Shown here: in pieces, positions 51,907 through 60,553 of the stretch | Layout: each line of letters starts with the position of its first letter | Position numbering within the stretch: the stretch's first letter is position 1 | Origin: Streptomyces cyaneofuscatus | GTDB taxonomy: Bacteria > Actinomycetota > Actinomycetes > Streptomycetales > Streptomycetaceae | Assembly (NCBI RefSeq): GCF_000718135.1 | Contig: NZ_JOEM01000009.1 | Span: 248,001 to 312,000, forward strand | Reading direction: 5' to 3' | Length of the DNA stretch: 64,000 nt | Made by a program: the position numbers and the translations under genes | The notes under the pieces: model-generated | What the model was told of the DNA's origin: nothing | The model's database searches: none | Seen by the model: the letters and a program-made list of their open reading frames with translations, nothing else

Positions 51907-52368
51907 GTGAGTGACTCGGCCCTCCTGGAAGCCTTCGAGCAGCATGAGCACTCCAGCAAGGACTTCTACCTCGACGTCGGCCCGGCCGACACCGACGGTC
52001 AGCCCGCGCCCTGGGACAGCGCTGCCTTCGCCGAGCAGCTGCGGAGGGATGTGGAAGCGCTGCTCTCGCTCACCTTCGACGTGAGCCGGGGCATCGTGGA
52101 CCCGACCGGGGGCTACACCTACTGGTACGAGAGCGACGAGCGCAGCGTCTCTCTCCAGGTGAGCGATCCGGAGGAGGGCGACCCCTTCCCCTTCGACAAG
52201 GTCCCCGCCTTGCTGATCATCCGGTCGCGGTCCGAGGAGGTGGCCACGTGGGAACTCGCGGCCGGCCTCTACCGGGATCTGTGCTCCCTGGGCACGTACT
52301 TCATCCTCGCCGAGACGAAGCACGGCGACCTGGTCACCGCGAACTTCGACGTGGGCGACGACTGGTAG
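51907..52368 (+). CDS. Uncharacterised protein
   Basis: 153 residues from GTG 51907 (AGGAAA upstream). KDFYLDVGPADTDGQPAPWD, TFDVSRGIVDPTGGYTYWYESDERS, DEPFPFDKVPALLIIR-like core, then TWELAAGLYRDLCSLGTYFILAETK. Resembles small immunity-type proteins in overall style, but no family is recognised. Confidence 0.7.
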   Translation: MSDSALLEAFEQHEHSSKDFYLDVGPADTDGQPAPWDSAAFAEQLRRDVEALLSLTFDVSRGIVDPTGGYTYWYESDERSVSLQVSDPEEGDPFPFDKVPALLIIRSRSEEVATWELAAGLYRDLCSLGTYFILAETKHGDLVTANFDVGDDW

Positions 52369-52392
52369 CCGTACCGCCGTGAAAAACGGCCC

Positions 52393-52998
52393 TCAGAACC
52401 CCACGGTCAACTGGGCCCGGATGTGGGCCCGCAGGACGCCCGCCATGTCCGTCGTGCAGTCGCTGATCAGCCACTGGATCTGCAGGCCGTCCATGAGGGC
52501 GATCAACTGCTGGGCGGCGGCAGCCGGTTCGACGTCGTCGCGCAGTTCGCCCGCCTCCCGGGCCTGGACGTAGGCGCGTTCGGTGTTGGCGACCGACGTA
52601 CGGTAGCGGGCCTCGAAGTACGCGTGCGCGGGGTGGTCGGGGGCGGTGGCCTCCGCCGCGACCACCGAGAACAGCTCGACGATCCCGCGCCGCTTGGCGT
52701 TCAGCTCGGCCAGGTCCACCAGCCGGCGCAGATGATCGACGCCCCTGGTGACGCCCAGGGCCAGCCACTCGTCGTCCACGTCGTCGCGGCGCTGGAGCAC
52801 CGCGAGGAGCAGCGCCTCCTTCGTCGGGAAGTGGTGCAGGAGGCCCGGGTGGGAGATGCCGCAGCGGGTGGCGATGACGCGCAGCGAGGCACCCCGGTAG
52901 CCGGCCTCGCCGAACAGGGTCATCGCCTGGTCGAGGATCTCGATCCGCTTGGCCCGGCCCTTGGCGTAGCCGCGCCGGGGTCCCGGGGTCACGCGCAT
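52393..52998 (-). CDS. TetR family regulator
   Basis: 201 residues from ATG 52998. HTH RIEILDQAMTLFGEAGYRGASLRVIATRCGISHPGLLHHFPTKEALL. Divergent from the GH3 glucosidase gene 131 bp away, with an inverted repeat (53064-53087) between; probably represses it. Ligand may be a sugar or an aglycone. Confidence 0.9.
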   Translation of the reverse strand: MRVTPGPRRGYAKGRAKRIEILDQAMTLFGEAGYRGASLRVIATRCGISHPGLLHHFPTKEALLLAVLQRRDDVDDEWLALGVTRGVDHLRRLVDLAELNAKRRGIVELFSVVAAEATAPDHPAHAYFEARYRTSVANTERAYVQAREAGELRDDVEPAAAAQQLIALMDGLQIQWLISDCTTDMAGVLRAHIRAQLTVGF

Positions 52999-53063
52999 TC
53001 ACCCGCTGTCATCGGACGCCTCTCTCGTTCCCCCGAGTTCCGCCCCAGATTCTCACAGGGGTG

Positions 53064-53087
53064 AATACTTACCAAGCGGTCGGTATT
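53064..53087. promoter_or_regulatory. TetR operator
   Basis: Inverted repeat AATACTTACC / GGTCGGTATT (53064-53073, 53078-53087), 8 of 10 pairs, 4-nt centre AAGC. It lies 66 bp from the TetR start and 42 bp from the glucosidase start. The core ACCAAGCGGTCGGT is common for TetR sites. Confidence 0.72.
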
Positions 53088-53129
53088 GAGCGTACGGTAC
53101 TGCGGAGTGCCGTCGTGAAAGGAACTCCT

Positions 53130-55412
53130 GTGGGCCTCCTGCCGCCGTACCTCGACCCCGCGCTCCCCGTCGCGGACCGGGTCTCCGATCTCCTGGGCCG
53201 CATGACGCTGCCCGAGAAGGTCGGCCAGATGCTCCAGCTCAACGCCAAGGAGGGCGTGCGGCACCTCGTGGAGGAGCTGCACGCCGGGTCGATCCTGCAC
53301 GCCTCGCCCGAGCGGGTGCTGGAGGCGGCCGCCCTCACCGAGAAGACCCGGCTGCGCATCCCGCTGCTCGTGGCCGAGGACTGCATCCACGGCCACTCCT
53401 TCTGGGAGGGCGCGACGATCTACCCGACGCAGCTCGGCATGGCGGCCACGTGGGACACGGACCTGGTGGAGCGGATCGCGCGGGCGACGGCGGTGGAGGT
53501 CGCGGCGACCGGGGTGCACTGGACGTTCTCGCCGGTCCTCTGCATCACCCGCGACCTGCGGTGGGGCCGGGTGAGCGAGACCTTCGGCGAAGACCCCTTC
53601 CTCATCGGCGAGTTGGGCTCCGCGATGGTGCGCGGCTACCAGGGTGAGGGGCTCACCGACCCGACCGCGATCCTGGCCTGCGCCAAGCACTTCGCCGGGT
53701 ACTCCGAGACCCAGGGCGGCCGCGACGCCAGCGAGGCGGACATCTCCCGGCGCAAGCTGCGCTCGTGGTTCCTGCCGCCGTTCGAGCGGGTCGCCAAGGA
53801 GGGCTGCCGGACGTTCATGCTCGGCTACCAGTCCATGGACGGCGTGCCGATCACCGTCAACGACTGGCTGCTCGGCGAGGTGCTGCGCGGCGAATGGGGC
53901 TACACCGGCACGCTGGTCACCGACTGGGACAACGTCGGCCGCATGGTGTGGGAGCAGCAGATCTACGCCGATTACGCGCAGGCGTCGGCGGCAGCGGTCC
54001 GTGCGGGCAACGACATGGTGATGACAACCTCGAAGTTCTTCGACGGCGCCCAGGAGGCGGTGGCGGAAGGCACGCTCACCGAGGCGGAGATCGACGCCGC
54101 CGTACGCCGCATCCTGGCGCTCAAGTTCGAACTCGGACTCTTCGAGAACCCCCGCCACCCCGATGCCGCCCGGCAGGCCGAGTTCATCGGCAGCGCCGAG
54201 CACGCGGCCCTCAACCTGGAGGCCGCCCGCCGCTCGCTGGTGCTGCTGACCAACGACGGCACGCTGCCGCTCGCGGGCGGCCTGGAGGCGTCCGGGGAAG
54301 GGCGGGCCGCGGGGCCCGGCCCCCGTACTGTCGTGGTCGTCGGCCCCAACGCAGATGACGCACAGACCCAGTTGGGTGACTGGGCGGGCTCCTCCGGGCA
54401 GGCGGACTGGCTCCCCGACGGGCAGCCGCGCGCCATGATCCGTACCGTCCTCGACGGCTTCCGGGACCGGGTGCCCGCCGACTGGACCGTGACGTACGCG
54501 CCTGGCGCCCGCATCCTGGACGTCGGGCCCGACCCGGAGGGCGAGTTCTTCCCCGACGGGCAGCCGCGCCCCGAGGTCGTCGTCCCGGCCGAGCCCGACC
54601 CCGCCCTCATCGGCGAGGCCGTCGCCGCCGCCGAGGCCGCCGATCACGTGGTCGCCGTCGTCGGTGACCGGATCGAGCTGATCGGCGAGGGCAAGTCGAC
54701 CGCCACCCTCGAACTCGTCGGCGACCAGGTCGCGTTGCTCGACGCACTGGCGGCGACGGGCAAGCCGCTGGTCGTCGTGGTCATCAGCTCCAAGCCGCTG
54801 GTGCTGCCGCCGTCCGCGCTCGGTGCGGCGGCGATCGTGTACGCGGCCAACCCGGGAATGCTCGGCGGTACGGCGGTGGCGGAGCTGCTCCTCGGCCTGA
54901 TCGAGCCGACCGGCCGGCTCCCGCTCTCCTTCGCCCGGCACGCGGGGCAGCAGCCGACGTACTACAACCAGGTGCGCGGCCAGCACGGCACGCGGTACGC
55001 GGACCTCACGCAGAGCCCGGCGTTCGCGTTCGGGGAGGGCCTGAGCTACACGACGGTCACCTACACCGGCCTGGAGCTGCTGACGGCCGTCGTCGAACCG
55101 ACGGAGACGGTACGGGCCCGGGTGACGCTCACCAACACCGGTGCCCGGCCCGCGCTGGAGACCCTTCAGGTGTACGTGAGCGATACGGTGACGTCGGTGA
55201 CCTGGGCGGAGAAGGAGCTGAAGGCGTACGAGCAGGTCGCGCTGGCCCCGGGGGAGTCGCGGCAGGTCGCGGTCGAACTGCCCGTGGCCGCGTGCACGTT
55301 GGTGGACGCGCAGGGGCGGCGCGTGGTGGAGCCGGGGCGCTTCGAGCTGCTGGTGGGGCCGTCGTCGCGGGACGAGGCGCTGCTGCGGGCGGAGTTCACG
55401 GTGAAGGGGTGA
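53130..55412 (+). CDS. GH3 beta-glucosidase
   Basis: 760 residues from GTG 53130 (AAAGGA 7 bases upstream); the frame extends to 53061, but that N-terminus is shadow-like. GH3 N-domain with KHFAG and the nucleophile segment TLVTDWDNVG (Asp265), then the C-terminal (beta/alpha) sandwich (SLVLLTNDGTLPL, VVVGPNADDAQTQLGDWAG) and a fibronectin-III-like domain (LTNTGARPALETLQVYV). No signal peptide, so intracellular; cleaves beta-linked glucose from disaccharides or glycosides. Controlled by the TetR gene. Confidence 0.93.
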   Translation: MGLLPPYLDPALPVADRVSDLLGRMTLPEKVGQMLQLNAKEGVRHLVEELHAGSILHASPERVLEAAALTEKTRLRIPLLVAEDCIHGHSFWEGATIYPTQLGMAATWDTDLVERIARATAVEVAATGVHWTFSPVLCITRDLRWGRVSETFGEDPFLIGELGSAMVRGYQGEGLTDPTAILACAKHFAGYSETQGGRDASEADISRRKLRSWFLPPFERVAKEGCRTFMLGYQSMDGVPITVNDWLLGEVLRGEWGYTGTLVTDWDNVGRMVWEQQIYADYAQASAAAVRAGNDMVMTTSKFFDGAQEAVAEGTLTEAEIDAAVRRILALKFELGLFENPRHPDAARQAEFIGSAEHAALNLEAARRSLVLLTNDGTLPLAGGLEASGEGRAAGPGPRTVVVVGPNADDAQTQLGDWAGSSGQADWLPDGQPRAMIRTVLDGFRDRVPADWTVTYAPGARILDVGPDPEGEFFPDGQPRPEVVVPAEPDPALIGEAVAAAEAADHVVAVVGDRIELIGEGKSTATLELVGDQVALLDALAATGKPLVVVVISSKPLVLPPSALGAAAIVYAANPGMLGGTAVAELLLGLIEPTGRLPLSFARHAGQQPTYYNQVRGQHGTRYADLTQSPAFAFGEGLSYTTVTYTGLELLTAVVEPTETVRARVTLTNTGARPALETLQVYVSDTVTSVTWAEKELKAYEQVALAPGESRQVAVELPVAACTLVDAQGRRVVEPGRFELLVGPSSRDEALLRAEFTVKG

Positions 55413-55448
55413 TCCGGGCGGTCTTCACGGTGACGGGGTGATGCGGGA
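55396..55448. repeat. 24-bp direct duplication at a gene junction
   Basis: TTCACGGTGAaGGGGTGATcCGGG at 55396-55419 and the same with two changes at 55425-55448 (29-bp period). GH3 ends in the first copy and the leftward EamA gene ends in the second. A short tandem duplication. Confidence 0.7.
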
Positions 55449-56375
55449 GGGGCGCTCGGCGGAAGTGGGGGGCTCCGGGGGGTCCGGGGTCTCGGCGGGC
55501 TCGGGGGCTTCGGGCGGCGGTGCGGGGGTCCGGGCGGCGCGCTGGCCGAGCACGACTCCGCACAGCGTGAGTACGAGGCCGAGGACCTGCCGGCCCGAGA
55601 GGCTCTCGCCGGCGAGCAGGAGCCCCAGCAGCACGCCCGTCACCGGGTTGAGCAGCCCCAGCAGGCCGACCGTCCCCGCCGGCAGGTGCTTCAGCCCCAG
55701 GAACCAGGCGGCGAACGCGATGCCCGTGGCCACCACGGCGAGGTAGGTGAACCCGAGGAGCGCGGGGCCGTCCAGCACGGGCGGCGCGCCCTCCACGAGG
55801 GCCGCACACGGCACCAGCAGCAGCCCGCCGCCGAGCAACTGCCAGCTGGTGGCGGCGAGTACGTCAACGCCGCCGCTCCACCGCTTGGCCAGGACGTACC
55901 CGTACGAGGACATCGCCATGGCCCCGACGGAGGCGAGCACGCCGATCGCGTCCACCGAACCGGCGGCCGTGAACACCATCAGGCAGACACCGCCGACGCC
56001 GGTCATGGCCCCGGCGAGGTGCTTCCAGCCTGGCCGCTCACCGACCAGCGGCCAGGCCAGCATCATCATGAACAGCGGCGCGAGGGCCATGATGATCGAC
56101 GCCAGGCTGGTGGGGAGGCGCTGCGCCGCCACGTAGACGAGCGCGAAGAAGCCGCTCATGTTGAGCGCGCCGAGCACCAGGGACTTCCACCACCAGCTCC
56201 CGTGCGGCAGCTTCCGGCAGACGGCCAGGAGGAGCAGCCCGGCGGGCACGGCCCGGAAGGCGGCGCCGTACAGCGGGTGGCTCTCGGGCAGATACTCGCG
56301 CGTGACGAAGTAGGTGGTGCCCCAGGCCACGGGGGCCACCGCCGTGACCAGCGACCATTTCAGGTTACCTTCCAT
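55425..56375 (-). CDS. EamA/DMT family transporter (pair 2)
   Basis: 316 residues from ATG 56375 (MEGNLKWSLVTAVAPVAWGTTYF); an ATG at 56396 would add 7 residues. Ten helices in two repeats; a Pro/Glu-rich tail. Close in plan and sequence to the EamA protein at 16576 (VAWGTTYFVTREYLPESHPL vs VWGSTYLVTTEFLPPDRPL). Divergent from MarR at 56395; the start codons are only 19 bp apart and inside the operators. Confidence 0.88.
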   Translation of the reverse strand: MEGNLKWSLVTAVAPVAWGTTYFVTREYLPESHPLYGAAFRAVPAGLLLLAVCRKLPHGSWWWKSLVLGALNMSGFFALVYVAAQRLPTSLASIIMALAPLFMMMLAWPLVGERPGWKHLAGAMTGVGGVCLMVFTAAGSVDAIGVLASVGAMAMSSYGYVLAKRWSGGVDVLAATSWQLLGGGLLLVPCAALVEGAPPVLDGPALLGFTYLAVVATGIAFAAWFLGLKHLPAGTVGLLGLLNPVTGVLLGLLLAGESLSGRQVLGLVLTLCGVVLGQRAARTPAPPPEAPEPAETPDPPEPPTSAERPSRITPSP

Positions 56376-56405
56376 GGAAGCTATTATGCCTTCCATGGAA
56401 GGTAA
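56365..56405. promoter_or_regulatory. Double palindrome and face-to-face promoters of EamA/MarR pair 2
   Basis: CTTCCATGGAAG (56369-56380) and CCTTCCATGGAAGG (56389-56402), perfect palindromes with centres 21 bp apart. Each contains a start codon (CAT 56373-56375 for EamA, ATG 56395-56397 for MarR). Between them are TATTAT (plus, 56382-56387), 7 nt before the MarR ATG, and CATAAT (minus, 56388-56383), 7 nt before the EamA ATG, good leaderless -10 elements. Confidence 0.78.
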
Positions 56406-57003
56406 TTTTCGGGATGCGGCTCCGGAGGGCGCGGACGAGGGGGCGGGGCGCACGGGTCCCGACCATGTGGCCCGCATCCAGGCCGAATGGGCGCGGGAGC
56501 GCCCGGACGTGGACGTGTCCCCGCAGGCGGTCATCGGCCGGCTGCACCGCCTGGGCCACCTCCTGACCGCCCGCCTCGACGTCGTCTACCGGACCCATGG
56601 CCTGTCGGAGGGCGAGTTCGACGTCCTGGCCGCGTTGCGCCGGGCCGGGGAGCCCTTCGAGCGGGCGCCGGGCGAGCTGGCCGTGCACACGATGGTCACC
56701 ACGGGGGCGATGACCAAGCGGATCGACCGCCTCCAGCGCGCCGGCCTGGTGACCCGGCGCCGCTCGGCGGCGGACGGCCGGGGCCGGGTGGTGGCGCTGA
56801 CCCCGGCCGGCCGGTCCCTGATCGACCGGGCGTTCACCGAGCACATGCGCAACGAGCGGAACCTGCTGGACGCGCTGGGCCCGCGGGAGGCGGAGGAGCT
56901 GGAGCGGCTGCTGACGGGGTGGCTGGCGCGGGTGGAGCCGGTGGGCGGGCCCGCTACGGCTCCCCGAACACCCGGCGGGCCAGCTCCTCGCGGAGGCGGG
57001 TGA
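56395..57003 (+). CDS. MarR family regulator (pair 2)
   Basis: 202 residues from ATG 56395 (MEGNFRDAAPEG). N-terminal 40 residues poorly conserved, then RLHRLGHLLTARLDVVYRTHG, EFDVLAALRRAG, HTMVTTGAMTKRIDRLQRAGLVTRR wing. Leaderless by promoter position. A downstream GTG (near 56468) would suit if the promoter lies further in. 50 bp overlap with the converging MerR gene. Confidence 0.88.
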   Translation: MEGNFRDAAPEGADEGAGRTGPDHVARIQAEWARERPDVDVSPQAVIGRLHRLGHLLTARLDVVYRTHGLSEGEFDVLAALRRAGEPFERAPGELAVHTMVTTGAMTKRIDRLQRAGLVTRRRSAADGRGRVVALTPAGRSLIDRAFTEHMRNERNLLDALGPREAEELERLLTGWLARVEPVGGPATAPRTPGGPAPRGGG

Positions 57004-57328
57004 GGCGGGCGATCTCGGCGTCGAGGAGGGCGAGCCGCCGGCCGACGACCCCCGCACCGGAGCCCGCCGGGGCGTCGGGGGACCCGCACCGGGGCGGCGG
57101 GCCCTCGGTGAGGAGGTGGAGGCGGTCCGCCAGGGACCGCAGGTCCTCGATGGTGAACCCGGAGCCGAGCAGCTCGCGGATGACACGGAGCCGGGCCACC
57201 TCGGCGGGCCGGTAGTCGCGCTGGCCCGAGGCGGTGCGGGCGGGCGGCGGGAGGAGCCCGCGCTGTTCGTACAGCCGCAGTGCCCTGGGGGTGCACCCCG
57301 CCGCCGCTGCCGCCTCACCGATCCGCAT
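56954..57328 (-). CDS. MerR family regulator
   Basis: 124 residues from ATG 57328. MRIGEAAAAAGCTPRALRLYEQRGLLPPPARTASGQRDYRPAEVARLRVIRELL, then GFTIEDLRSLADRLHLL and a coiled coil. Downstream of, and 34 bp from, an MDR oxidoreductase gene on the same strand, so probably in its operon. Cys present near 70-90 (PRCGSP). Confidence 0.88.
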   Translation of the reverse strand: MRIGEAAAAAGCTPRALRLYEQRGLLPPPARTASGQRDYRPAEVARLRVIRELLGSGFTIEDLRSLADRLHLLTEGPPPRCGSPDAPAGSGAGVVGRRLALLDAEIARLTRLREELARRVFGEP

Positions 57329-57362
57329 CGAAGCCCGCCCCACCCCTCCGACCCGCCGGCCG

Positions 57363-58415
57363 CTACAACTCGACGACGACGGCCCCGAAGTGCCGCCCTT
57401 CGAACAACTCCTGCAACGCCTGCGGCGCCCGATCGATGCCCGGGATCCGCACGTGCGGGAAGCTGATCTCGCCGGACCGCAGCCACGCCCCGAACCGCCC
57501 GTTCCATTCCTCCTCGACGTCGGGGTGGTCCGTACCGCTGTAGCCGCGCAGCGAGAGGCCCTTGACGACGATCCGGAACGAGTCGATCTCCACGGGCGCG
57601 CTGCCGCCAGCCCGCCGCGCCGACAACTGCCCGTCCAACGCCCCGACCAGGGCGAAACGGGCCCCGTGCCGGGCCGCGCCGACGGCCGCCGCGAGCTGTT
57701 CGCCGCCGACGGTGTCGAGCAGGACGTCGATGCCGTCGGGCGCGGCCTCGGCGAGCTGAGCGGCGAAGGAGGCCCGGGAGTCGCCCAGATCCCCCTCGCC
57801 TCCCAGGAGTACGGCGTCATAACCGAGTTCGGCCATGAGCCGCTCGGCCTTCTCCGGTGACCGGGTGGTGCCGATCACCCGCCCGGCGCCCAGCAGCCGG
57901 GCGACCGGACCGGCGAGGGTGCCCACGGCTCCGGCGGCGCCGGTGACCAGGACGGTGTCGCCGGTACGGACGGGGGCGAGCCGGGTGAAGGACCCGTACG
58001 CGGAGGACCCCTGGGAGAGGTGCGCGACCGGGTCGGGCAGCGTGTCCCCGACGGGCGTGCAGTGGGCGGCGTCCACCACGGCGTGGTCCCGCCACCCCTG
58101 AAGGTGGGTGACGGTGTCGCCGATCCGCAGCGGACTGCCGTGCCCCGCCGCGACGACCTCCCCGACAGCGGGCCCGAACAACGTGTCGCCGCTGCTCAGC
58201 GCGGGGAGCGGCACCCCGTCGACCTCGCCGCCGATGAGGGTACGCAGACCGGGGAAGACCAGGAAGTGGCGGTTCCGGACGAGGACTTGGCCGGCTCCGG
58301 GCGCGGTGAGGGGTGCTTCGACGACGGCGAAGTTCTCGGGGGCGGGCAGCCCTGAGGGTACGGAGGCGAGACGGACTTCGCGGGCGGTACGGGGGAGGGA
58401 CGGGGTGACGGACAT
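57363..58415 (-). CDS. Zinc-independent MDR oxidoreductase (NADP-dependent)
   Basis: 350 residues. MDR fold: GQVLVRNRHFLVFP, then VLVTGAAGAVGTLAGPVARLLGAG (Rossmann loop), DVLLDTVGG. Lacks Zn-binding Cys ligands; like the leukotriene B4 dehydrogenase/quinone reductase branch. ATG 58415; GTG 58427 is an alternative. Substrate unknown. Confidence 0.88.
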   Translation of the reverse strand: MSVTPSLPRTAREVRLASVPSGLPAPENFAVVEAPLTAPGAGQVLVRNRHFLVFPGLRTLIGGEVDGVPLPALSSGDTLFGPAVGEVVAAGHGSPLRIGDTVTHLQGWRDHAVVDAAHCTPVGDTLPDPVAHLSQGSSAYGSFTRLAPVRTGDTVLVTGAAGAVGTLAGPVARLLGAGRVIGTTRSPEKAERLMAELGYDAVLLGGEGDLGDSRASFAAQLAEAAPDGIDVLLDTVGGEQLAAAVGAARHGARFALVGALDGQLSARRAGGSAPVEIDSFRIVVKGLSLRGYSGTDHPDVEEEWNGRFGAWLRSGEISFPHVRIPGIDRAPQALQELFEGRHFGAVVVEL

Positions 58416-58604
58416 GCGGGCGCACACTCCTGGGCTCGGGCCTGTCGGCTCTCCGGCCCACCGGCTCTCGCGCGGCGGGTGCGGGGACGCTAACCCCTGC
58501 CCCGTACGTCAGGGTCAAGCCCGACCCGTGTGAACAGGCGTTATGCGGGCAACGGCGGAAAGGGAGGCGGACCCGCCGCCCGCGACCGACGTGGGAGAAC
58601 CGCC

Positions 58605-59390
58605 GTGACGTACACCGATGCCGAAGACTGCTCGCCTCAGCTGCGGGGCGCGCTCGAATCGGTGATAGGCGGTTACATGGCGGCCGTGGCGGAGGTGCTG
58701 CTGACCGAGGAGGTCCCGGTGGCCGGCGTCTCGGCGTACGGGGATGTTCACGACCCGAGCCAGGACGACTTCGCGGGGGACGTGGAAGGGAGCGTGGAGT
58801 TCACGCCCGCGTTCGGCCACAGGCTCCTCGGTGACGGCGGCGAGACGGGGCTGCTCTGGTGCGGCGTCTCCGGCTGGTGCTTCTTCCACATCCCCGAGGG
58901 TTCCGGCCGCTCGCTGCTGGACTCCGCCCGCTGGATGGGGAGCGGGCTGACGCCCGAGCCGGTACGGGTCGCCGCGTTCCTCTCCGAGGTGCGGCTGGAC
59001 CCGCGCGAGGCGGGCAGCGGTGAGCGGCCTTTCTACCGCGCGCCGCACAGCGACCCGGACGTACTGCTCCGGCGGCTCGAAGCCTTCGGCACGGAGTTGG
59101 GGGCCGGGTCCGACGACGTCGTGGCCGGCCTGCGGAGTACGGCCTGTCGGCGTCGCGCCGTGGAGGCGCTCACGGCGGAGGACCAGGAGATCGTCGACGT
59201 GGCGCTCCACACCGGCGAACTGGAGGCGTTGGCAGGCCTGCTGGAGTACACCGAGGGGGCCACGCCGGACAACGTCCTGCGCGAGCTGGCCCGGCGCCTC
59301 GCCCGTGACCTGACCTTGCGGGCGCGCGACGGCGTCGACAGCGTCGACGAGCACCGTGAGGCGTACGCGTACGCGGAGGAGCAGGGCTGA
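58605..59390 (+). CDS. DUF6292-like protein
   Basis: 261 residues from GTG 58605 (GGGAGAA upstream). LRGALESVIGGYMAAVAEVLL, GETGLLWCGVSGWCFFHIPEG, LTPEPVRVAAFLSEVRLDP look like the DUF6292 family. C-terminal 120 residues are helical and may be a separate domain. Function unknown. Confidence 0.7.
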   Translation: MTYTDAEDCSPQLRGALESVIGGYMAAVAEVLLTEEVPVAGVSAYGDVHDPSQDDFAGDVEGSVEFTPAFGHRLLGDGGETGLLWCGVSGWCFFHIPEGSGRSLLDSARWMGSGLTPEPVRVAAFLSEVRLDPREAGSGERPFYRAPHSDPDVLLRRLEAFGTELGAGSDDVVAGLRSTACRRRAVEALTAEDQEIVDVALHTGELEALAGLLEYTEGATPDNVLRELARRLARDLTLRARDGVDSVDEHREAYAYAEEQG

Positions 59391-59421
59391 GGGCCCGGCG
59401 CACTCCCACTTCCCGGCGCGT

Positions 59422-59457
59422 CGATCGAGGCACCGATCGACGCACCGATCGACGCGC
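59422..59457. repeat. Three tandem 12-bp repeats
   Basis: CGATCGAGGCAC, CGATCGACGCAC, CGATCGACGCGC (59422-59433, 59434-59445, 59446-59457). Each contains the palindrome CGATCG; they lie about 150 bp upstream of a TetR gene. Possibly an operator array or simple expansion. Confidence 0.72.
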
Positions 59458-59602
59458 CGAGAAGAAGCGTTTCCGCGCGCGGTCATTCGCCCGTACGGGT
59501 GTGGCGTGGCACCCTGGCGGCGCTCCGGGCGCGCACAATGGGGCGGCGGTTCGTGCAGAGGTGCCGAGGCCCTCTCCCGCACCTTGCGCTGAAGGAGGAC
59601 CG

Positions 59603-60259
59603 GTGGCTGATGGCTGGGCGGTTCAGCGGACGGGGCCCGGTGACCAGGCCCGTACCCAGGCGAGGGAACAACTGCTGGACGCCGCACGGGAGCTGTACGG
59701 GGTCGTCGGCTACCGGGAGACCTCGGAGGCGGACCTGTGCGAGGCGGCCGGGGTGACGCCCGAGGTGCTCCGGCAGGAGTACGGGACCCGGGAGGGGCTC
59801 CTCATCGCTCTGCACAACCGGGTCACCACCACCGGCCTGCGGGCCATGGAGGCCGCCCTGCTCTCCGAGGGGATGGACGAGTGCTCGATCGCGGAGCGGG
59901 TCAGGCGCCTCTTCGACGCGTACGTGGAGTCCGTCACCCGGGATCCCCGCGAGGCACGCGTGACCTTCGTCGAGGTGCTGGGCGTGAGCGCGGTGGTGGA
60001 CGAGCACTGCAAGCTCTGGCGCGCGCTGTGGACGGAGTTCCTCACGGGGGAGGCCGAGCGGGCGGTGGAGCGGGGGGAGGCGGAGGACCGGGACCACCGG
60101 GTCGACGTCATGGTGATGGTCGGCACGGTCCACGAACTGATGGCCCACCACACCCGCCGCTGCCGCCGGGCCCGCCCGGAGGAGGTCTCCGGCGAACTGA
60201 CCCAACTGGCGCTGACGATGCTGGGGTCGCAGCCGGTCAGTCCGACGCCTCCACGATGA
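59603..60259 (+). CDS. TetR family regulator
   Basis: 218 residues from GTG 59603 (GAAGGAGG upstream). HTH REQLLDAARELYGVVGYRETSEADLCEAAGVTPEVLRQEYGTREGLL. Ligand domain of TetR_C type. Converges on and overlaps the next gene by 23 bp. Tandem 12-bp repeats upstream. Confidence 0.87.
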   Translation: MADGWAVQRTGPGDQARTQAREQLLDAARELYGVVGYRETSEADLCEAAGVTPEVLRQEYGTREGLLIALHNRVTTTGLRAMEAALLSEGMDECSIAERVRRLFDAYVESVTRDPREARVTFVEVLGVSAVVDEHCKLWRALWTEFLTGEAERAVERGEAEDRDHRVDVMVMVGTVHELMAHHTRRCRRARPEEVSGELTQLALTMLGSQPVSPTPPR

Positions 60260-60509
60260 CCGATCCGCGGACCAGCGCGTCGGCCGACGGGCCGGTGAGG
60301 GTGACCCGGGCGGTGTGGGGCGGATCGAAGGACCCGACGCTCCGCCCGTACCGCTCGATGCCGGTCAGGGTGACCCGCAGGCCTGGGGGGAGGGTTTCGT
60401 CGCCCCGGTCAGGGACGAACGTCCGGCCGACGCGCACGATGCCTCCGACGCAGCGCACGATGAAGGCGCGGTCCCGGTCGGTGGCCGTCTCGGCCGCGTA
60501 GATCTGCAT
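60237..60509 (-). CDS. Small uncharacterised protein
   Basis: 90 residues from ATG 60509. MQIYAAETATDRDRAFIVRC, VGGIVRVGRTF, LRVTLTGIERYGRSVGSFDPPHTARVTLTG. The strand pattern resembles an EF-Tu domain II-like barrel, but this is not certain. Confidence 0.7.
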   Translation of the reverse strand: MQIYAAETATDRDRAFIVRCVGGIVRVGRTFVPDRGDETLPPGLRVTLTGIERYGRSVGSFDPPHTARVTLTGPSADALVRGSVIVEASD

Positions 60510-60553
60510 GCGCGCGGCGCGTGGGCGGGGGCCGTTCACCTACGGGTCGCCGC

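Noticed and set aside
52989..54986. Long minus frame across the glucosidase
   Set aside because: Shadow of GH3; no domain.
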